From: Nocardia sp. NBC_00403
GTDB lineage: Bacteria; Actinomycetota; Actinomycetes; Mycobacteriales; Mycobacteriaceae
Reading direction: 5' to 3'
Assembly: GCF_036046055.1 (NCBI RefSeq)
Contig: NZ_CP107939.1
Coordinates: 1,550,001 to 1,614,000, forward strand
DNA: 64,000 nucleotides
Every line of letters begins with the position of its first letter. The first letter of the stretch is position 1. The notes under the pieces were generated by a model. The model was not told where the DNA came from and made no database searches. It worked only from the letters and a program-made list of their open reading frames with translations. The position numbers and the translations under genes were made by a program. This document shows positions 56,206 to 64,000 of this stretch, piece by piece.

Positions 56206-57813
56206 TTGAGATTCAACAGAGCTACAGCGTTGATCGCGGCAGTACTGCTGGCCACAAGCCTCGGGCTGTCCGCATGTTCGTCGAGCGATAGTGCCGACGC
56301 CGACATTGTCACGACGAACGGTGGTGAACCACAGAATCCGTTGGTGCCCACCAATACCAACGAGAATATGGGTGGCCGCGTAGTCGACCGGCTGTTCGCC
56401 GGGCTGAAATATTACGACGGCAAGGGCGTGGCCCACGACGAGCTGGCGGAGTCGATCAAGACCACCGATCGGAAGAATTACACGATCGCCATCAAGCCGA
56501 ATTGGAAGTTCACCGACGGCAGCACGGTGACGGCCAAGTCGTTCGTCGATGCCTGGAACTACGGTGCGCTCGGCACCAACGCCCAGCTGCAGAGCTACGT
56601 GTTCACCCCGATCGTCGGATTCGACGAGGTGTCGGCGGAAAAGCCGACGGCACAGACGATGTCGGGCCTGAAGGTGGTCGACGATCGCACATTCACTGTC
56701 GAGTTGAAGCAGCCGTCCATCGACTTCGAGACCGAACTCGGCTACGCGCCGTTCTATCCGCTGCCCGAGGCGGCGTTCAAGGACATGAAGGCCTTCGGCG
56801 AGAACCCGATCGGCAACGGCCCGTACAAGTTCGCCCGCACGGGCGCGTGGGAGCACAACGTCAAGATCGACTTGGTGCCCAACCCGGATTACCAGGGCGG
56901 CCGCCCGGCCAAGAACAAGGGCCTGCGGTTCGTCATGTACCAGTCGTTCGACACGGCCTATTCGGATCTGCAGGCGGGCAATCTCGATTCCCTCGACACC
57001 ATCCCGGACAGCGCGCTGACCTCCTACAAGAAGGACCTCGGTGATCGCGCGATTCTCGCGCCGACCGCGCAGAACCAGCACATCGGTGTCCAGGCCAATG
57101 TCGCGCACTTCGGCGGCGAGGAAGGGCTGCTGCGGCGCAGGGCGATCTCGATGGCGATCAACCGCCAGCAGATCTGCGACACCATCTTCAACGGCACCAA
57201 GACTCCGGCGCGTGACTTCACCGCAAGCACCCTGCCCGGGTTCGACGGGAATCTGCCCGGCTCCGAGGTGCTGAAGTACAACCCGGAGGAGGCCAAGAAG
57301 CTGTGGGCGCAGGCCGATGCCATGTCACCGTGGTCGGGTCGTTACGAGATCGCCTACAACTCCGACGGCGGCCACCAGGCCTGGATCGAAGCCGTTGCCA
57401 ACAGTGTGAAGAACACCCTCGGTATCGACGCGGTCGGCACCCCGTTCCCGACCTTCAAGAACATTCGGGATCTGGTGAACGCCAAGACGATCGGTAAGGC
57501 ATTCCGCTACGGCTGGCAGGGCGACTACCCGACCATGCTGCAGTTCCTGACCTCGCAGTACTACAGCTACTCCGATACCAACAACGTCGACTACAAGAGC
57601 GCCGAATTCGATGGCCTGCTCGACGCCGCGCTCGCGGCGCCGACGCTCGAAGAGTCCTACAAGATCGTGGCGAAGGCCCAGGCGCTGCTGATCAAGGACA
57701 TGGCCGATATCCCGGTGCTCGACTACCTCGCCGCGGCGGGACGGTCGGACAAGGTGACGAAGGCCGAACTCGCGTGGAACGGTCTGTTCGACTTCGAGAA
57801 CATCGAGAAGTAG
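56206..57813 (+). CDS. dppA: Peptide ABC transporter substrate-binding lipoprotein
   Basis: A 535-residue family 5 solute-binding protein. The signal peptide is FNRATALIAAVLLATSLGLSAC, lipobox ending at Cys. Family motifs: IKPNWKFTDGSTVTAKSFVDAWNYG, GNGPYKFA and RRRAISMAINRQQICDTIFNG. It would catch di- or oligopeptides outside the membrane. The TTG start is supported by GGGAGA 6 bases upstream. A long hairpin separates it from dppB, typical where more binding protein than permease is made. Confidence 0.94.
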   Translation: MRFNRATALIAAVLLATSLGLSACSSSDSADADIVTTNGGEPQNPLVPTNTNENMGGRVVDRLFAGLKYYDGKGVAHDELAESIKTTDRKNYTIAIKPNWKFTDGSTVTAKSFVDAWNYGALGTNAQLQSYVFTPIVGFDEVSAEKPTAQTMSGLKVVDDRTFTVELKQPSIDFETELGYAPFYPLPEAAFKDMKAFGENPIGNGPYKFARTGAWEHNVKIDLVPNPDYQGGRPAKNKGLRFVMYQSFDTAYSDLQAGNLDSLDTIPDSALTSYKKDLGDRAILAPTAQNQHIGVQANVAHFGGEEGLLRRRAISMAINRQQICDTIFNGTKTPARDFTASTLPGFDGNLPGSEVLKYNPEEAKKLWAQADAMSPWSGRYEIAYNSDGGHQAWIEAVANSVKNTLGIDAVGTPFPTFKNIRDLVNAKTIGKAFRYGWQGDYPTMLQFLTSQYYSYSDTNNVDYKSAEFDGLLDAALAAPTLEESYKIVAKAQALLIKDMADIPVLDYLAAAGRSDKVTKAELAWNGLFDFENIEK

Positions 57814-57823
57814 CCGCTCGGCT

Positions 57824-57854
57824 CGGTCGTGCCGCCAACCCGGCGGCACGACCG
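57824..57854 (+). terminator. Intercistronic hairpin between dppA and dppB
   Basis: CGGTCGTGCCGCC and GGCGGCACGACCG form a perfect 13-bp stem with loop AACCC, 10 bp after the dppA stop. It could stop part of the transcripts or protect the dppA message end. Confidence 0.8.
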
Positions 57855-57876
57855 TGCCGCTCACCCAGGAGACGAA

Positions 57877-58803
57877 ATGGCCTGGTATGTCATGCGGCGT
57901 CTGCTCCAGATGATCCCCGTGTTCCTCGGGGCGACGCTGCTCATCTACGCACTGGTCTTCCTAGTTCCGGGCGATCCCATCCACGCGCTGGCAGGCGATA
58001 AGCCGATGACGCCTGCGGTGGAAGCCCAACTTCGCGCCCGCTATCACCTCGACCGCCCGTTCTTCGTGCAGTACCTGCTGTACCTCAAGGGCATCTTCAC
58101 GCTCGATTTCGGCACGGCCTTCTCCGGCAGGCCGGTACGCGACGAGCTCGCGCGGGCCTTCCCGATCACGATCAAGCTGTCGCTCATGGCGGTCCTCATC
58201 GAGGGCATCTTCGGCGTCATCTTCGGATTGATCGCGGGTCTGCGCAAAGGCAGGCTCTTCGACTCGACCCTGCTGGTGGTGAGTCTGGTCATCATCGCGG
58301 TGCCGATCTTCGTGATCGGCTTTCTCGCCCAGTTCCTGCTCGGCGTGAAATGGGGCATCGCGCCGGTGACCGTCACCGGCAAGGCGAGTATCGGCGAACT
58401 GCTCGTCCCGGCGATCGTGCTCGGCTCGCTGTCGTTCGCCTATGTGCTCCGGCTCACTCGAAACTCGGTGGCGGAGAACATGTCCGCCGACTACGTGCGG
58501 ACCGCGACCGCCAAGGGGCTGAGTAGACCCCGTGTCGTCACCGTGCATATTCTGCGCAATTCGATGATCCCGGTCATCACCTTCCTGGGCGCCGACCTCG
58601 GCGCCCTGATCGGCGGCGCCGTCGTCACCGAGGGCATCTTCAACATCCCGGGCGTGGGAGGCACGCTCTACCAAGCGATTACGCGCGGTGAACCACCGAC
58701 GGTGGTGTCCTTTGTGACGGTCCTCATCGTGATCTTCCTGATCTCGAATCTGCTCATCGACCTGCTCTACGCCATGCTCGACCCGAGGATTCGATATGCC
58801 TGA
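57877..58803 (+). CDS. dppB: Peptide ABC transporter permease
   Basis: A 308-residue permease with about six spans (MIPVFLGATLLIYALVFLVPGDP start is classic DppB/OppB). The coupling loop that meets the ATPase is SADYVRTATAKGLSRPRVVTVHILRNSM. AGGAG stands 7 bases before the ATG. It overlaps dppC by 8 bp. Confidence 0.95.
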   Translation: MAWYVMRRLLQMIPVFLGATLLIYALVFLVPGDPIHALAGDKPMTPAVEAQLRARYHLDRPFFVQYLLYLKGIFTLDFGTAFSGRPVRDELARAFPITIKLSLMAVLIEGIFGVIFGLIAGLRKGRLFDSTLLVVSLVIIAVPIFVIGFLAQFLLGVKWGIAPVTVTGKASIGELLVPAIVLGSLSFAYVLRLTRNSVAENMSADYVRTATAKGLSRPRVVTVHILRNSMIPVITFLGADLGALIGGAVVTEGIFNIPGVGGTLYQAITRGEPPTVVSFVTVLIVIFLISNLLIDLLYAMLDPRIRYA

Positions 58804-59749
58804 CCTCGATAAACACGTCCCGGACAGGCAGCGGCACTTCGTCGCACCGCCCGACGAGGTGCAGGTTCTCGCCACCGACCAGGTCGACGAATCCGGTTCG
58901 CCGACCAGCATCTGGCAAGACGCATGGCGGCAGCTGCGCCGAAATCCGATCTTCATCGTCGCCGCGCTGCTGATTGTCTTCATCGCGGTTGTCGTGCTCT
59001 GGCCGGGACTGTTCAGCGATCAGGACCCGCGCTATTGCAACGGCGATTTCAGTATGGATCCGCGTGGGCCGGGCCATCCGTTCGGCTTCGACAAACAGGG
59101 CTGTGACGTCTACACCCGAACCGTCTACGGCGCACGGGCTTCGGTGATGGCCGGTCTCGGCGCGACAACGCTGTTCCTGTTCATCGGTGGCACGCTCGGG
59201 GCGCTCTCCGGCTTCTACGGCGGGCTGCTCGATTCGGTGGTGTCACGGATCGCGGAGATCTTCTACGCGATTCCGCTGATGCTCGCCGCGATCGTCATCA
59301 TGCAGCTGCTGGATTCACGGACCATCTGGACGGTCATCCTGATTCTGTCCGCGTTCACCTGGCCGCAGGCGGCACGCATCGCACGCAGTGCGGTGATCGA
59401 GGCCAAGAACAGCGAGTACGTCACGGCGGCAAAAGCATTGGGCGTCTCTCGAATACGGACCCTGCTGCGCCATGTGTTGCCGAATGCGGCAGGACCGCTG
59501 ATCGTGGTCACCACGATCTGGCTCGGCGCGTTCATTGTCACCGAGGCGACCCTGTCCTACCTCGGGGTCGGGCTGCCGCGCACGATCGTGTCCTGGGGTT
59601 CCGATATCAACACCAATCAGCACGAGCTGCGCGGTGGTTCGCCGATCCTGTTCTATCCCGCGACAGCATTGGCGCTCACCGTGCTGAGCTTCATCCTGCT
59701 CGGCGACGCGGTGCGGGACGCGCTCGATCCGAAGGCCAGGAAGAGGTGA
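58796..59749 (+). CDS. dppC: Peptide ABC transporter permease
   Basis: A 317-residue permease of the DppC/OppC type with a soluble N-terminal lead, first span FIVAALLIVFIAVVVLWPGLF and the coupling loop SEYVTAAKALGVSRIRTLLRHVLPNAAGP. The HPFGFDKQGCDVYTR segment before the second span is the family's usual outer loop. It overlaps dppB by 8 bp; dppD starts 8 bp later. Confidence 0.95.
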   Translation: MPDLDKHVPDRQRHFVAPPDEVQVLATDQVDESGSPTSIWQDAWRQLRRNPIFIVAALLIVFIAVVVLWPGLFSDQDPRYCNGDFSMDPRGPGHPFGFDKQGCDVYTRTVYGARASVMAGLGATTLFLFIGGTLGALSGFYGGLLDSVVSRIAEIFYAIPLMLAAIVIMQLLDSRTIWTVILILSAFTWPQAARIARSAVIEAKNSEYVTAAKALGVSRIRTLLRHVLPNAAGPLIVVTTIWLGAFIVTEATLSYLGVGLPRTIVSWGSDINTNQHELRGGSPILFYPATALALTVLSFILLGDAVRDALDPKARKR

Positions 59750-59757
59750 CCGCGGCG

Positions 59758-61449
59758 ATGTCCGATAAACCACTGCTCGAGATCGAAGATCTCAACGTCT
59801 GCTTCAGTTCCGAGGGCAAGCAGATTCCGGCGGTCCGCGACGTCAGTCTGTCGGTCTATCCAGGTCAGACGGTGGCGATCGTCGGTGAATCCGGCTCCGG
59901 GAAAACCACCACCGCGCACAGCATCATCGATCTGCTGCCCGGCACCGGACAGATCACCTCCGGCTCGATCCTGTTCGACGGAAGAGATCTCGCGAAGGCA
60001 TCGAAGAAGGATATCGTCGCCGTGCGCGGCAGCGGCATCGGTCTGGTCCCGCAGGACCCGATGTCGAACCTCAACCCGGTGTGGAAGGTCGGGTTCCAGA
60101 TCAGGGAAACGTTGGCGGCCAACGGAATAGCCAAGGGCAAGGCCGCCGCGAAGCGGGCGATCGAACTGCTGGAGGAAGCGGGGATGTCGGACGCGCAACG
60201 CCGGGTCAACCAGTATCCGCACGAATTCTCCGGCGGCATGCGCCAGCGTGCGCTCATCGCAATCGGACTGGCGTGCCGGCCCAAACTACTGATCGCCGAC
60301 GAGCCGACCTCGGCGCTCGACGTCACCGTGCAGCGGCAGATCCTCGATCATCTCGACGGTCTCACCAGCGAACTCGGCACGGCGGTTTTGTTGATCACCC
60401 ACGATCTCGGTCTCGCCGCCGAGCGCGCCGAGCACCTGGTGGTGATGTATCGCGGTCGGGTGGTGGAATCCGGTCCCGCACTCCAGATTCTGCGTGAGCC
60501 ACAGCATTTGTACACCAAGCGGCTGGTGAACTCGGCACCCTCGCTGGCCTCGCAGCGGCTGTCCTCGGTGCGTGAGCGCGTCGAGATACGCAAACAGGCC
60601 GTTCAGGTCGCGGAGGAGGCGGCCGCGGCCGACACGGAGTCGGCAGCGGTCTCCGATGGCGTGGTGGTCGCGGAGAATTTGACCAAGGCATTCAAGATGC
60701 GCGGCAATGCGCCGTGGAAGTCGTCGGACTTCATTGCGGTCGACGAAGTGTCATTCCGGCTCGAGCGCGGCACCACCACGGCCATTGTCGGTGAGTCCGG
60801 ATCCGGCAAATCCACTGTCGCGCAGATGGTTCTCGGCTTGCTGGAGCCGACGTCCGGGAAGGTGACCTTCGACGGCAAGGAGGTCGCGAAGCTGGACCGC
60901 AAGGGCGCCTTTGCGTTCCGCCGCCGGGTGCAGCCGATCTTCCAGGATCCCTACGGCTCACTGGACCCGATGTACTCGATCTACCGCACCATCGAGGAAC
61001 CGTTGCGCACGCACCGGATCGGCACCTCCAAGGAACGCGAAGCGACGGTGCGGGAATTGCTGGACAAGGTTTCGCTGCCCTCGACGGTGATGCGCCGCTA
61101 TCCGAATGAGCTGTCCGGTGGTCAGCGTCAGCGCGTGGCCGTGGCCCGTGCGCTGGCACTGTCTCCGGAGGTGGTGGTCTGCGATGAAGCGGTCTCCGCG
61201 CTGGATGTGCTGGTGCAGGCCCAGATTCTGAAGCTGCTCAACGATTTACAAGCGGAGCTCGGGCTGTCCTACCTGTTCATCACCCACGACCTGGCCGTGG
61301 TCCGGCAGATCGCCGACGAGGTGCTCGTGATGCAGAACGGCAAAGTCGTCGAGGCCGCCACCACCAACGAGGTCTTCGACAATCCACGAGAGGAGTACAC
61401 CCGGCGGCTGCTGGACGCGATTCCGGGACGCGATCTGTTGGCGGGGTAG
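59758..61449 (+). CDS. dppD: Peptide ABC transporter ATPase, fused DppD-DppF
   Basis: A 563-residue protein with two ATPase domains. Domain 1: Walker A GESGSGKTT, signature SGGMRQRA, Walker B LLIADEPTSALD. Domain 2: Walker A GESGSGKST, signature LSGGQRQRV and Walker B VVCDEAVSALD, where the usual Glu-Pro-Thr reads Glu-Ala-Val. A linker of ~50 Ala/Glu-rich residues joins them. It powers DppBC. ATG 59758 with GAGGTGA 8 bases upstream is preferred over GTG 59746. Confidence 0.95.
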   Translation: MSDKPLLEIEDLNVCFSSEGKQIPAVRDVSLSVYPGQTVAIVGESGSGKTTTAHSIIDLLPGTGQITSGSILFDGRDLAKASKKDIVAVRGSGIGLVPQDPMSNLNPVWKVGFQIRETLAANGIAKGKAAAKRAIELLEEAGMSDAQRRVNQYPHEFSGGMRQRALIAIGLACRPKLLIADEPTSALDVTVQRQILDHLDGLTSELGTAVLLITHDLGLAAERAEHLVVMYRGRVVESGPALQILREPQHLYTKRLVNSAPSLASQRLSSVRERVEIRKQAVQVAEEAAAADTESAAVSDGVVVAENLTKAFKMRGNAPWKSSDFIAVDEVSFRLERGTTTAIVGESGSGKSTVAQMVLGLLEPTSGKVTFDGKEVAKLDRKGAFAFRRRVQPIFQDPYGSLDPMYSIYRTIEEPLRTHRIGTSKEREATVRELLDKVSLPSTVMRRYPNELSGGQRQRVAVARALALSPEVVVCDEAVSALDVLVQAQILKLLNDLQAELGLSYLFITHDLAVVRQIADEVLVMQNGKVVEAATTNEVFDNPREEYTRRLLDAIPGRDLLAG

Positions 61450-61520
61450 GTGTTGCCGTCACCCCGCTGAGCTGGACGGCACGCCGATCAGCGCGGTGGC
61501 CACTGCGGCTCGCCGACGGA

Positions 61521-62387
61521 TCAGGCCGTGTGCGCGAGGATGGCGGCGACAACCGAATCCCATTGTGCCCGTGGTGCGATCTCGTGCCCGGTGTGCTCCA
61601 TCGCGAGTAAGCGGGCGCCGGGAATCTCCGCGGCGAGGGCTCGACCGTGCCCGATCGGGAAGAGTGGATCCTCGGTGCCGTGTAGTACCAGGGTCGGCGC
61701 GACGATCTTTCCGAGCCGATCCCGCCACGGCGCACCGGGATCGATCATGAACGGATTGGTCAGTTGGGCCGCAATGTCGTTCGCGCGGTCGATGATTCGC
61801 TCGGCCTTGGCCCGCCGGGCCGCGGTGTCGAACGGCAGACTTGCCGCGGTGAAAGGGCGATCGGCCTCGACGAGGTACTCGACAACGGCGGTCCGGTCCG
61901 ACCAGTCCGGTTCGGCGCCCTCGCCCGCGAAGAAGGCTCGGAGTTCGGGGGTCATCTCCGGGAGGTCGGGGTATCTGTGGCCGGGACCGCCGGGTGTCGA
62001 GGAGGCGAGGGTCAGGGTGGCGACCCGATCGGGGTGATCGAGTGCGGCGAGTTGCGCGACCGCCGCACCCTGCGACATGCCGATCAGGTGCGCCTGCCGC
62101 AGGCCGAAGACGTCGAGCAGGCCGAAGACGTCGGCGACCAGATCTCGCAGCCCATATGGCGGCGCACCCACCGGATACGTGGCGGACCGGCCCGCGTCCC
62201 TGCTGTCGTAGCGGATCACGCTGCGGCCGCCTGCCACCAGGCGCTCGATGAATTGTCCCTCCCATGCCAGGAGTGATTCGCCTGCGCCGTGGATGAGCAG
62301 GATTGCGGGCTGCTGCTCCGGGGCGCCGAAAGGCTCTGTGCACAACTGGGTTTCGTTGACATCGTGGGTGTTCTGGTAGCCGGTCAC
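61521..62387 (-). CDS. Alpha/beta hydrolase
   Basis: A 288-residue hydrolase with the full triad pattern: nucleophile in LIGMSQGAAVAQL (Ser), LHGTEDPLFPIGHG (Asp) and MEHTGHEIAP (His); AILLIHGAGESLLAWEGQ is the oxyanion loop. The fold is that of aclacinomycin methylesterase or similar esterases; the substrate is unknown. GTG start with AAAGG 8-9 bases upstream. Divergent from a MarR gene with a shared double operator, so it is probably induced by a small molecule. Confidence 0.9.
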   Translation of the reverse strand: MTGYQNTHDVNETQLCTEPFGAPEQQPAILLIHGAGESLLAWEGQFIERLVAGGRSVIRYDSRDAGRSATYPVGAPPYGLRDLVADVFGLLDVFGLRQAHLIGMSQGAAVAQLAALDHPDRVATLTLASSTPGGPGHRYPDLPEMTPELRAFFAGEGAEPDWSDRTAVVEYLVEADRPFTAASLPFDTAARRAKAERIIDRANDIAAQLTNPFMIDPGAPWRDRLGKIVAPTLVLHGTEDPLFPIGHGRALAAEIPGARLLAMEHTGHEIAPRAQWDSVVAAILAHTA

Positions 62388-62404
62388 GTGCACCGCCTTT
62401 CAAT

Positions 62405-62451
62405 TCCGTTACATGTAACGGATACCATATCGGCAACTTCGTTACATGTAA
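62405..62451. promoter_or_regulatory. Two copies of a TTACATGTAA palindrome between hydrolase and MarR genes
   Basis: TCCGTTACATGTAACGGA (62405-62422) is a perfect 18-bp palindrome; TTACATGTAA recurs at 62442-62451 in CGTTACATGTAAAC. The centres are 33 bp apart, about three helical turns. They lie in the 87-bp divergent gap, so MarR should bind both and control both genes. Confidence 0.88.
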
Positions 62452-62474
62452 ACAAGAACCGGTAGGCTGGTTAT

Positions 62475-62951
62475 ATGCCCAAGACATCGAACCGTCGCGC
62501 GGCCGGTGATACGCGGACCGCCTGGGCGGCCTACCGGCGGCTGCCGCTGCTCGTGGACACCGAGATCGCCCGCGATTTGGAGTCCCGCACCGGGCTGTCG
62601 ATGCCGGACTATGACGTGCTCACCGCCGTGACGGAGATGGCGGCCGAGCAGGAATGCGTGCGGGTGAGCGGCCTTGCGGCGCGGATGCACTGGCCGCACA
62701 GCCGCCTGTCCCGCCAGCTCGGGCGGATGGAGCGGCGCGGCCTGGTCGCGCGTGAGCCGTGTGAACGTGATGGGCGCGGTGACGACGTCGTGCTTGCCGA
62801 ACCGGGGCGGCAGGCGCTGGCAGCGGCAGGGCCTGTCCACCTCGCGTCCGTGCATCGGCACTTCCTCGACCTGCTGACTGCCGAGCAGCTCGCGGCGCTG
62901 ACCGGGATCGAGGAGACCATCGCCCGGCACCGAGCGGCGCTGAGCGGCTGA
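62475..62951 (+). CDS. MarR family transcriptional regulator
   Basis: A 158-residue winged-helix regulator: SMPDYDVLTAVTEMA, then VRVSGLAARMHWPHSRLSRQLGRMERRGLV and REPCERDGRGDDVVLAEPGR as wing, with a C-terminal dimer helix. A Cys in the wing (EPCERDGRG) and another at EQECV could sense oxidants, but this is not proven. Divergent from the hydrolase with the double palindrome between. Confidence 0.93.
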   Translation: MPKTSNRRAAGDTRTAWAAYRRLPLLVDTEIARDLESRTGLSMPDYDVLTAVTEMAAEQECVRVSGLAARMHWPHSRLSRQLGRMERRGLVAREPCERDGRGDDVVLAEPGRQALAAAGPVHLASVHRHFLDLLTAEQLAALTGIEETIARHRAALSG

Positions 62952-62967
62952 ACTAGCCTCGTATCCC

Positions 62968-63714
62968 GTGACCGATCCGCTACAGCCTCTCGTCGATCTG
63001 CCCGGTGTGCGCGACAGCGCCGATCGGGCCCGCGACGCGCTCGCCGACGTGCATCGGCACAAGGCGAACCGGCGCGGCTGGCCGACCACGGCCGCCGAGG
63101 CCGCGGTGCGTGCGGCCCGGTCGTCCGCCGCGATCGACGGCGGTTCGACCGAACTGCCCGCCGACGGCCGGGTCGGCGATCCGATCCTGGCCGGGTCGCT
63201 GCGGGTGGGGCAGGCGCTCGACGGCGATGCCCTGCGCAACCTCGCCGGCACCTGGCGGCGTGCCCCCTTGCAGGCGCTGGCTCGGCTGCACCTGCTGGCC
63301 GCCGCCGATCTGGTGACCGACGAGGCGCTGCTCGGCCGGCCCCGTTCCGACGCAGGCGTTGCCGAACGGCTCGACCTGCTGGTGCAGACGGTGCTCGGGT
63401 CCACCGCGCCTGCACCGGTTGTCGCCGCGGTGGTGCACGGCGAGCTGTTGGCGTTGCGGCCGTTCGGCACGGCCGACGGCATCGTCGCGCGGGCGGCGTC
63501 CCGACTTGTCGCGGTGTCCAGTGGGCTCGACCCGCACAGCCTCGGCGTGCCCGAGGTGTTCTGGCTGCGTCGGCGGCAGGCGTATCTGGATGCCGCAGCC
63601 GGGTTCGGCACAGGAGAGGCGACTGCCGTCGGCAGCTGGGTGATCCTGTGCTGTGGTGCCTTCGAGGACGGCGCTCGTGAGGCGAGGTCGATCGCCGATT
63701 CGGCGTCGGGATAG
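62968..63714 (+). CDS. Fic-like protein with a degenerate active-site motif
   Basis: A 248-residue protein of a conserved actinomycete family with a Fic-like helical core. The place of HPFx(D/E)GNGRxxR reads LRPFGTADGIVARAASR, so the His is Arg and the GNGR box is lost; the N-terminal part (HKANRRGWPTTAAEAAVRAARSSAAIDGG) is like the usual lead of these proteins. AMP transfer is therefore unlikely. Mycobacterial Rv3662c is the probable relative (from memory). GTG start, 16 bp after marR. Confidence 0.75.
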   Translation: MTDPLQPLVDLPGVRDSADRARDALADVHRHKANRRGWPTTAAEAAVRAARSSAAIDGGSTELPADGRVGDPILAGSLRVGQALDGDALRNLAGTWRRAPLQALARLHLLAAADLVTDEALLGRPRSDAGVAERLDLLVQTVLGSTAPAPVVAAVVHGELLALRPFGTADGIVARAASRLVAVSSGLDPHSLGVPEVFWLRRRQAYLDAAAGFGTGEATAVGSWVILCCGAFEDGAREARSIADSASG

Positions 63715-63762
63715 GCGGTTGCCTCGCCTGCGCTCGGCCCAGCGCGCGGTTGCCTCGCCTGC
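63715..63762. repeat. 17-bp direct repeat
   Basis: GCGGTTGCCTCGCCTGC occurs at 63715-63731 and 63746-63762, 31 bp apart, right after the Fic-like gene. No gene is visible from here to the right end, apart from hairpins. Confidence 0.85.
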
Positions 63763-63789
63763 TCGGGCCAAGTGGCCCCTACACGTCAA

Positions 63790-63828
63790 AGCGGGCGGCG
63801 TTGTCGTTGAACGACCTCACCGCCCGCT
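63790..63828. terminator. Hairpin after the Fic-like gene
   Basis: AGCGGGCGG (63790-63798) pairs with CCGCCCGCT (63820-63828); an inner GTCGTT/AACGAC continues the stem. A second dyad CTAGCACG/CGTGCTAG (63827-63834, 63852-63859) follows directly. The remaining 140 bp to the window end show no gene that I can support. Confidence 0.65.
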
Positions 63829-64000
63829 AGCACGGAAACCCGGTTACCAAGCGTGCTAGGTGGGTTGTGGTCTTCGGCCTCGGCGATAATTCGAACTCCG
63901 CCGGTTCATCCCCGCAACCTGTGCGAGGCCCTCGCCGTCGACAATTCGAATCTCGCAGGCCCACAACGCTTCTGCCCTTGTCGCGGCGCGCTCCGCGTGG

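Noticed and set aside
63840..64000. A tRNA suggested by TTCGAA-containing sequence near the right end
   Set aside because: No acceptor or anticodon stems can be folded around it.

Overview
The window looks like chromosomal DNA from a high-GC actinomycete, most likely Nocardia or a close relative. Codons are strongly GC-rich, many starts are GTG, and stable GC-rich hairpins follow many genes. Several gene blocks keep the order I remember from Mycobacterium tuberculosis (Rv3660s to Rv3680s, and ask-asd). Genus and synteny statements come from memory of these families, not from a search.

Layout. 1-8.2 kb holds a cut-off exported hydrolase, a secreted cholesterol-oxidase-like flavoprotein, a voltage-sensor-like membrane protein, an LtrA protein, small proteins, a TetR regulator divergent from two tandem RibD/DHFR-like reductases, a YjbQ protein and a decayed SnoaL-like gene. 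8.3-10.7 kb is ask-asd, which makes aspartate semialdehyde for diaminopimelate, lysine, threonine and methionine. 10.7-24.2 kb is accessory: TetR/SnoaL, a class IV aminotransferase, a serine hydrolase, a Fur regulator plus KatA catalase, a duplicated non-coding segment, a 13E12-type HNH gene, a class A beta-lactamase, small secreted or membrane proteins, a thiol arsenate reductase and an SCO2523-type P-loop protein. 24.2-28.1 kb carries a P450-TetR pair and an FAD monooxygenase facing its own TetR across a strong palindrome. 28.1-34.3 kb is urea carboxylase plus allophanate hydrolase with a GntR regulator, a urease-independent route from urea to ammonia and CO2.

35-53.6 kb holds a frameshifted reductase, tRNA-Pro, a repeat-rich membrane protein and then a core block: metallophosphoesterase, YqeY, PonA2-type PBP, WhiB4, two ArsA/Get3-like ATPases, a DUF4177 protein, RidA, an MBL-fold enzyme, Crp, a small membrane protein, the tightly overlapping nth-tlpA-nudix-marP operon, EphE-like hydrolase, holin-X protein and NhaA. 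Themes are cell wall, redox sensing and acid or envelope stress. 53.8-61.5 kb is acs, divergent from dppABCD (peptide import). The window ends with an alpha/beta hydrolase and its divergent MarR regulator, which share two copies of one palindrome, and a Fic-like protein.

No insertion sequence, prophage, CRISPR array or rRNA was seen. The least explained sequences are three hairpins sharing one loop (22.0-22.25 kb), the 237-bp-period duplication at 17 kb, a 19-residue hydrophobic ORF at 21.2 kb, and remnants of the SgcJ/SnoaL, RibD-like and SCO2524-like families.
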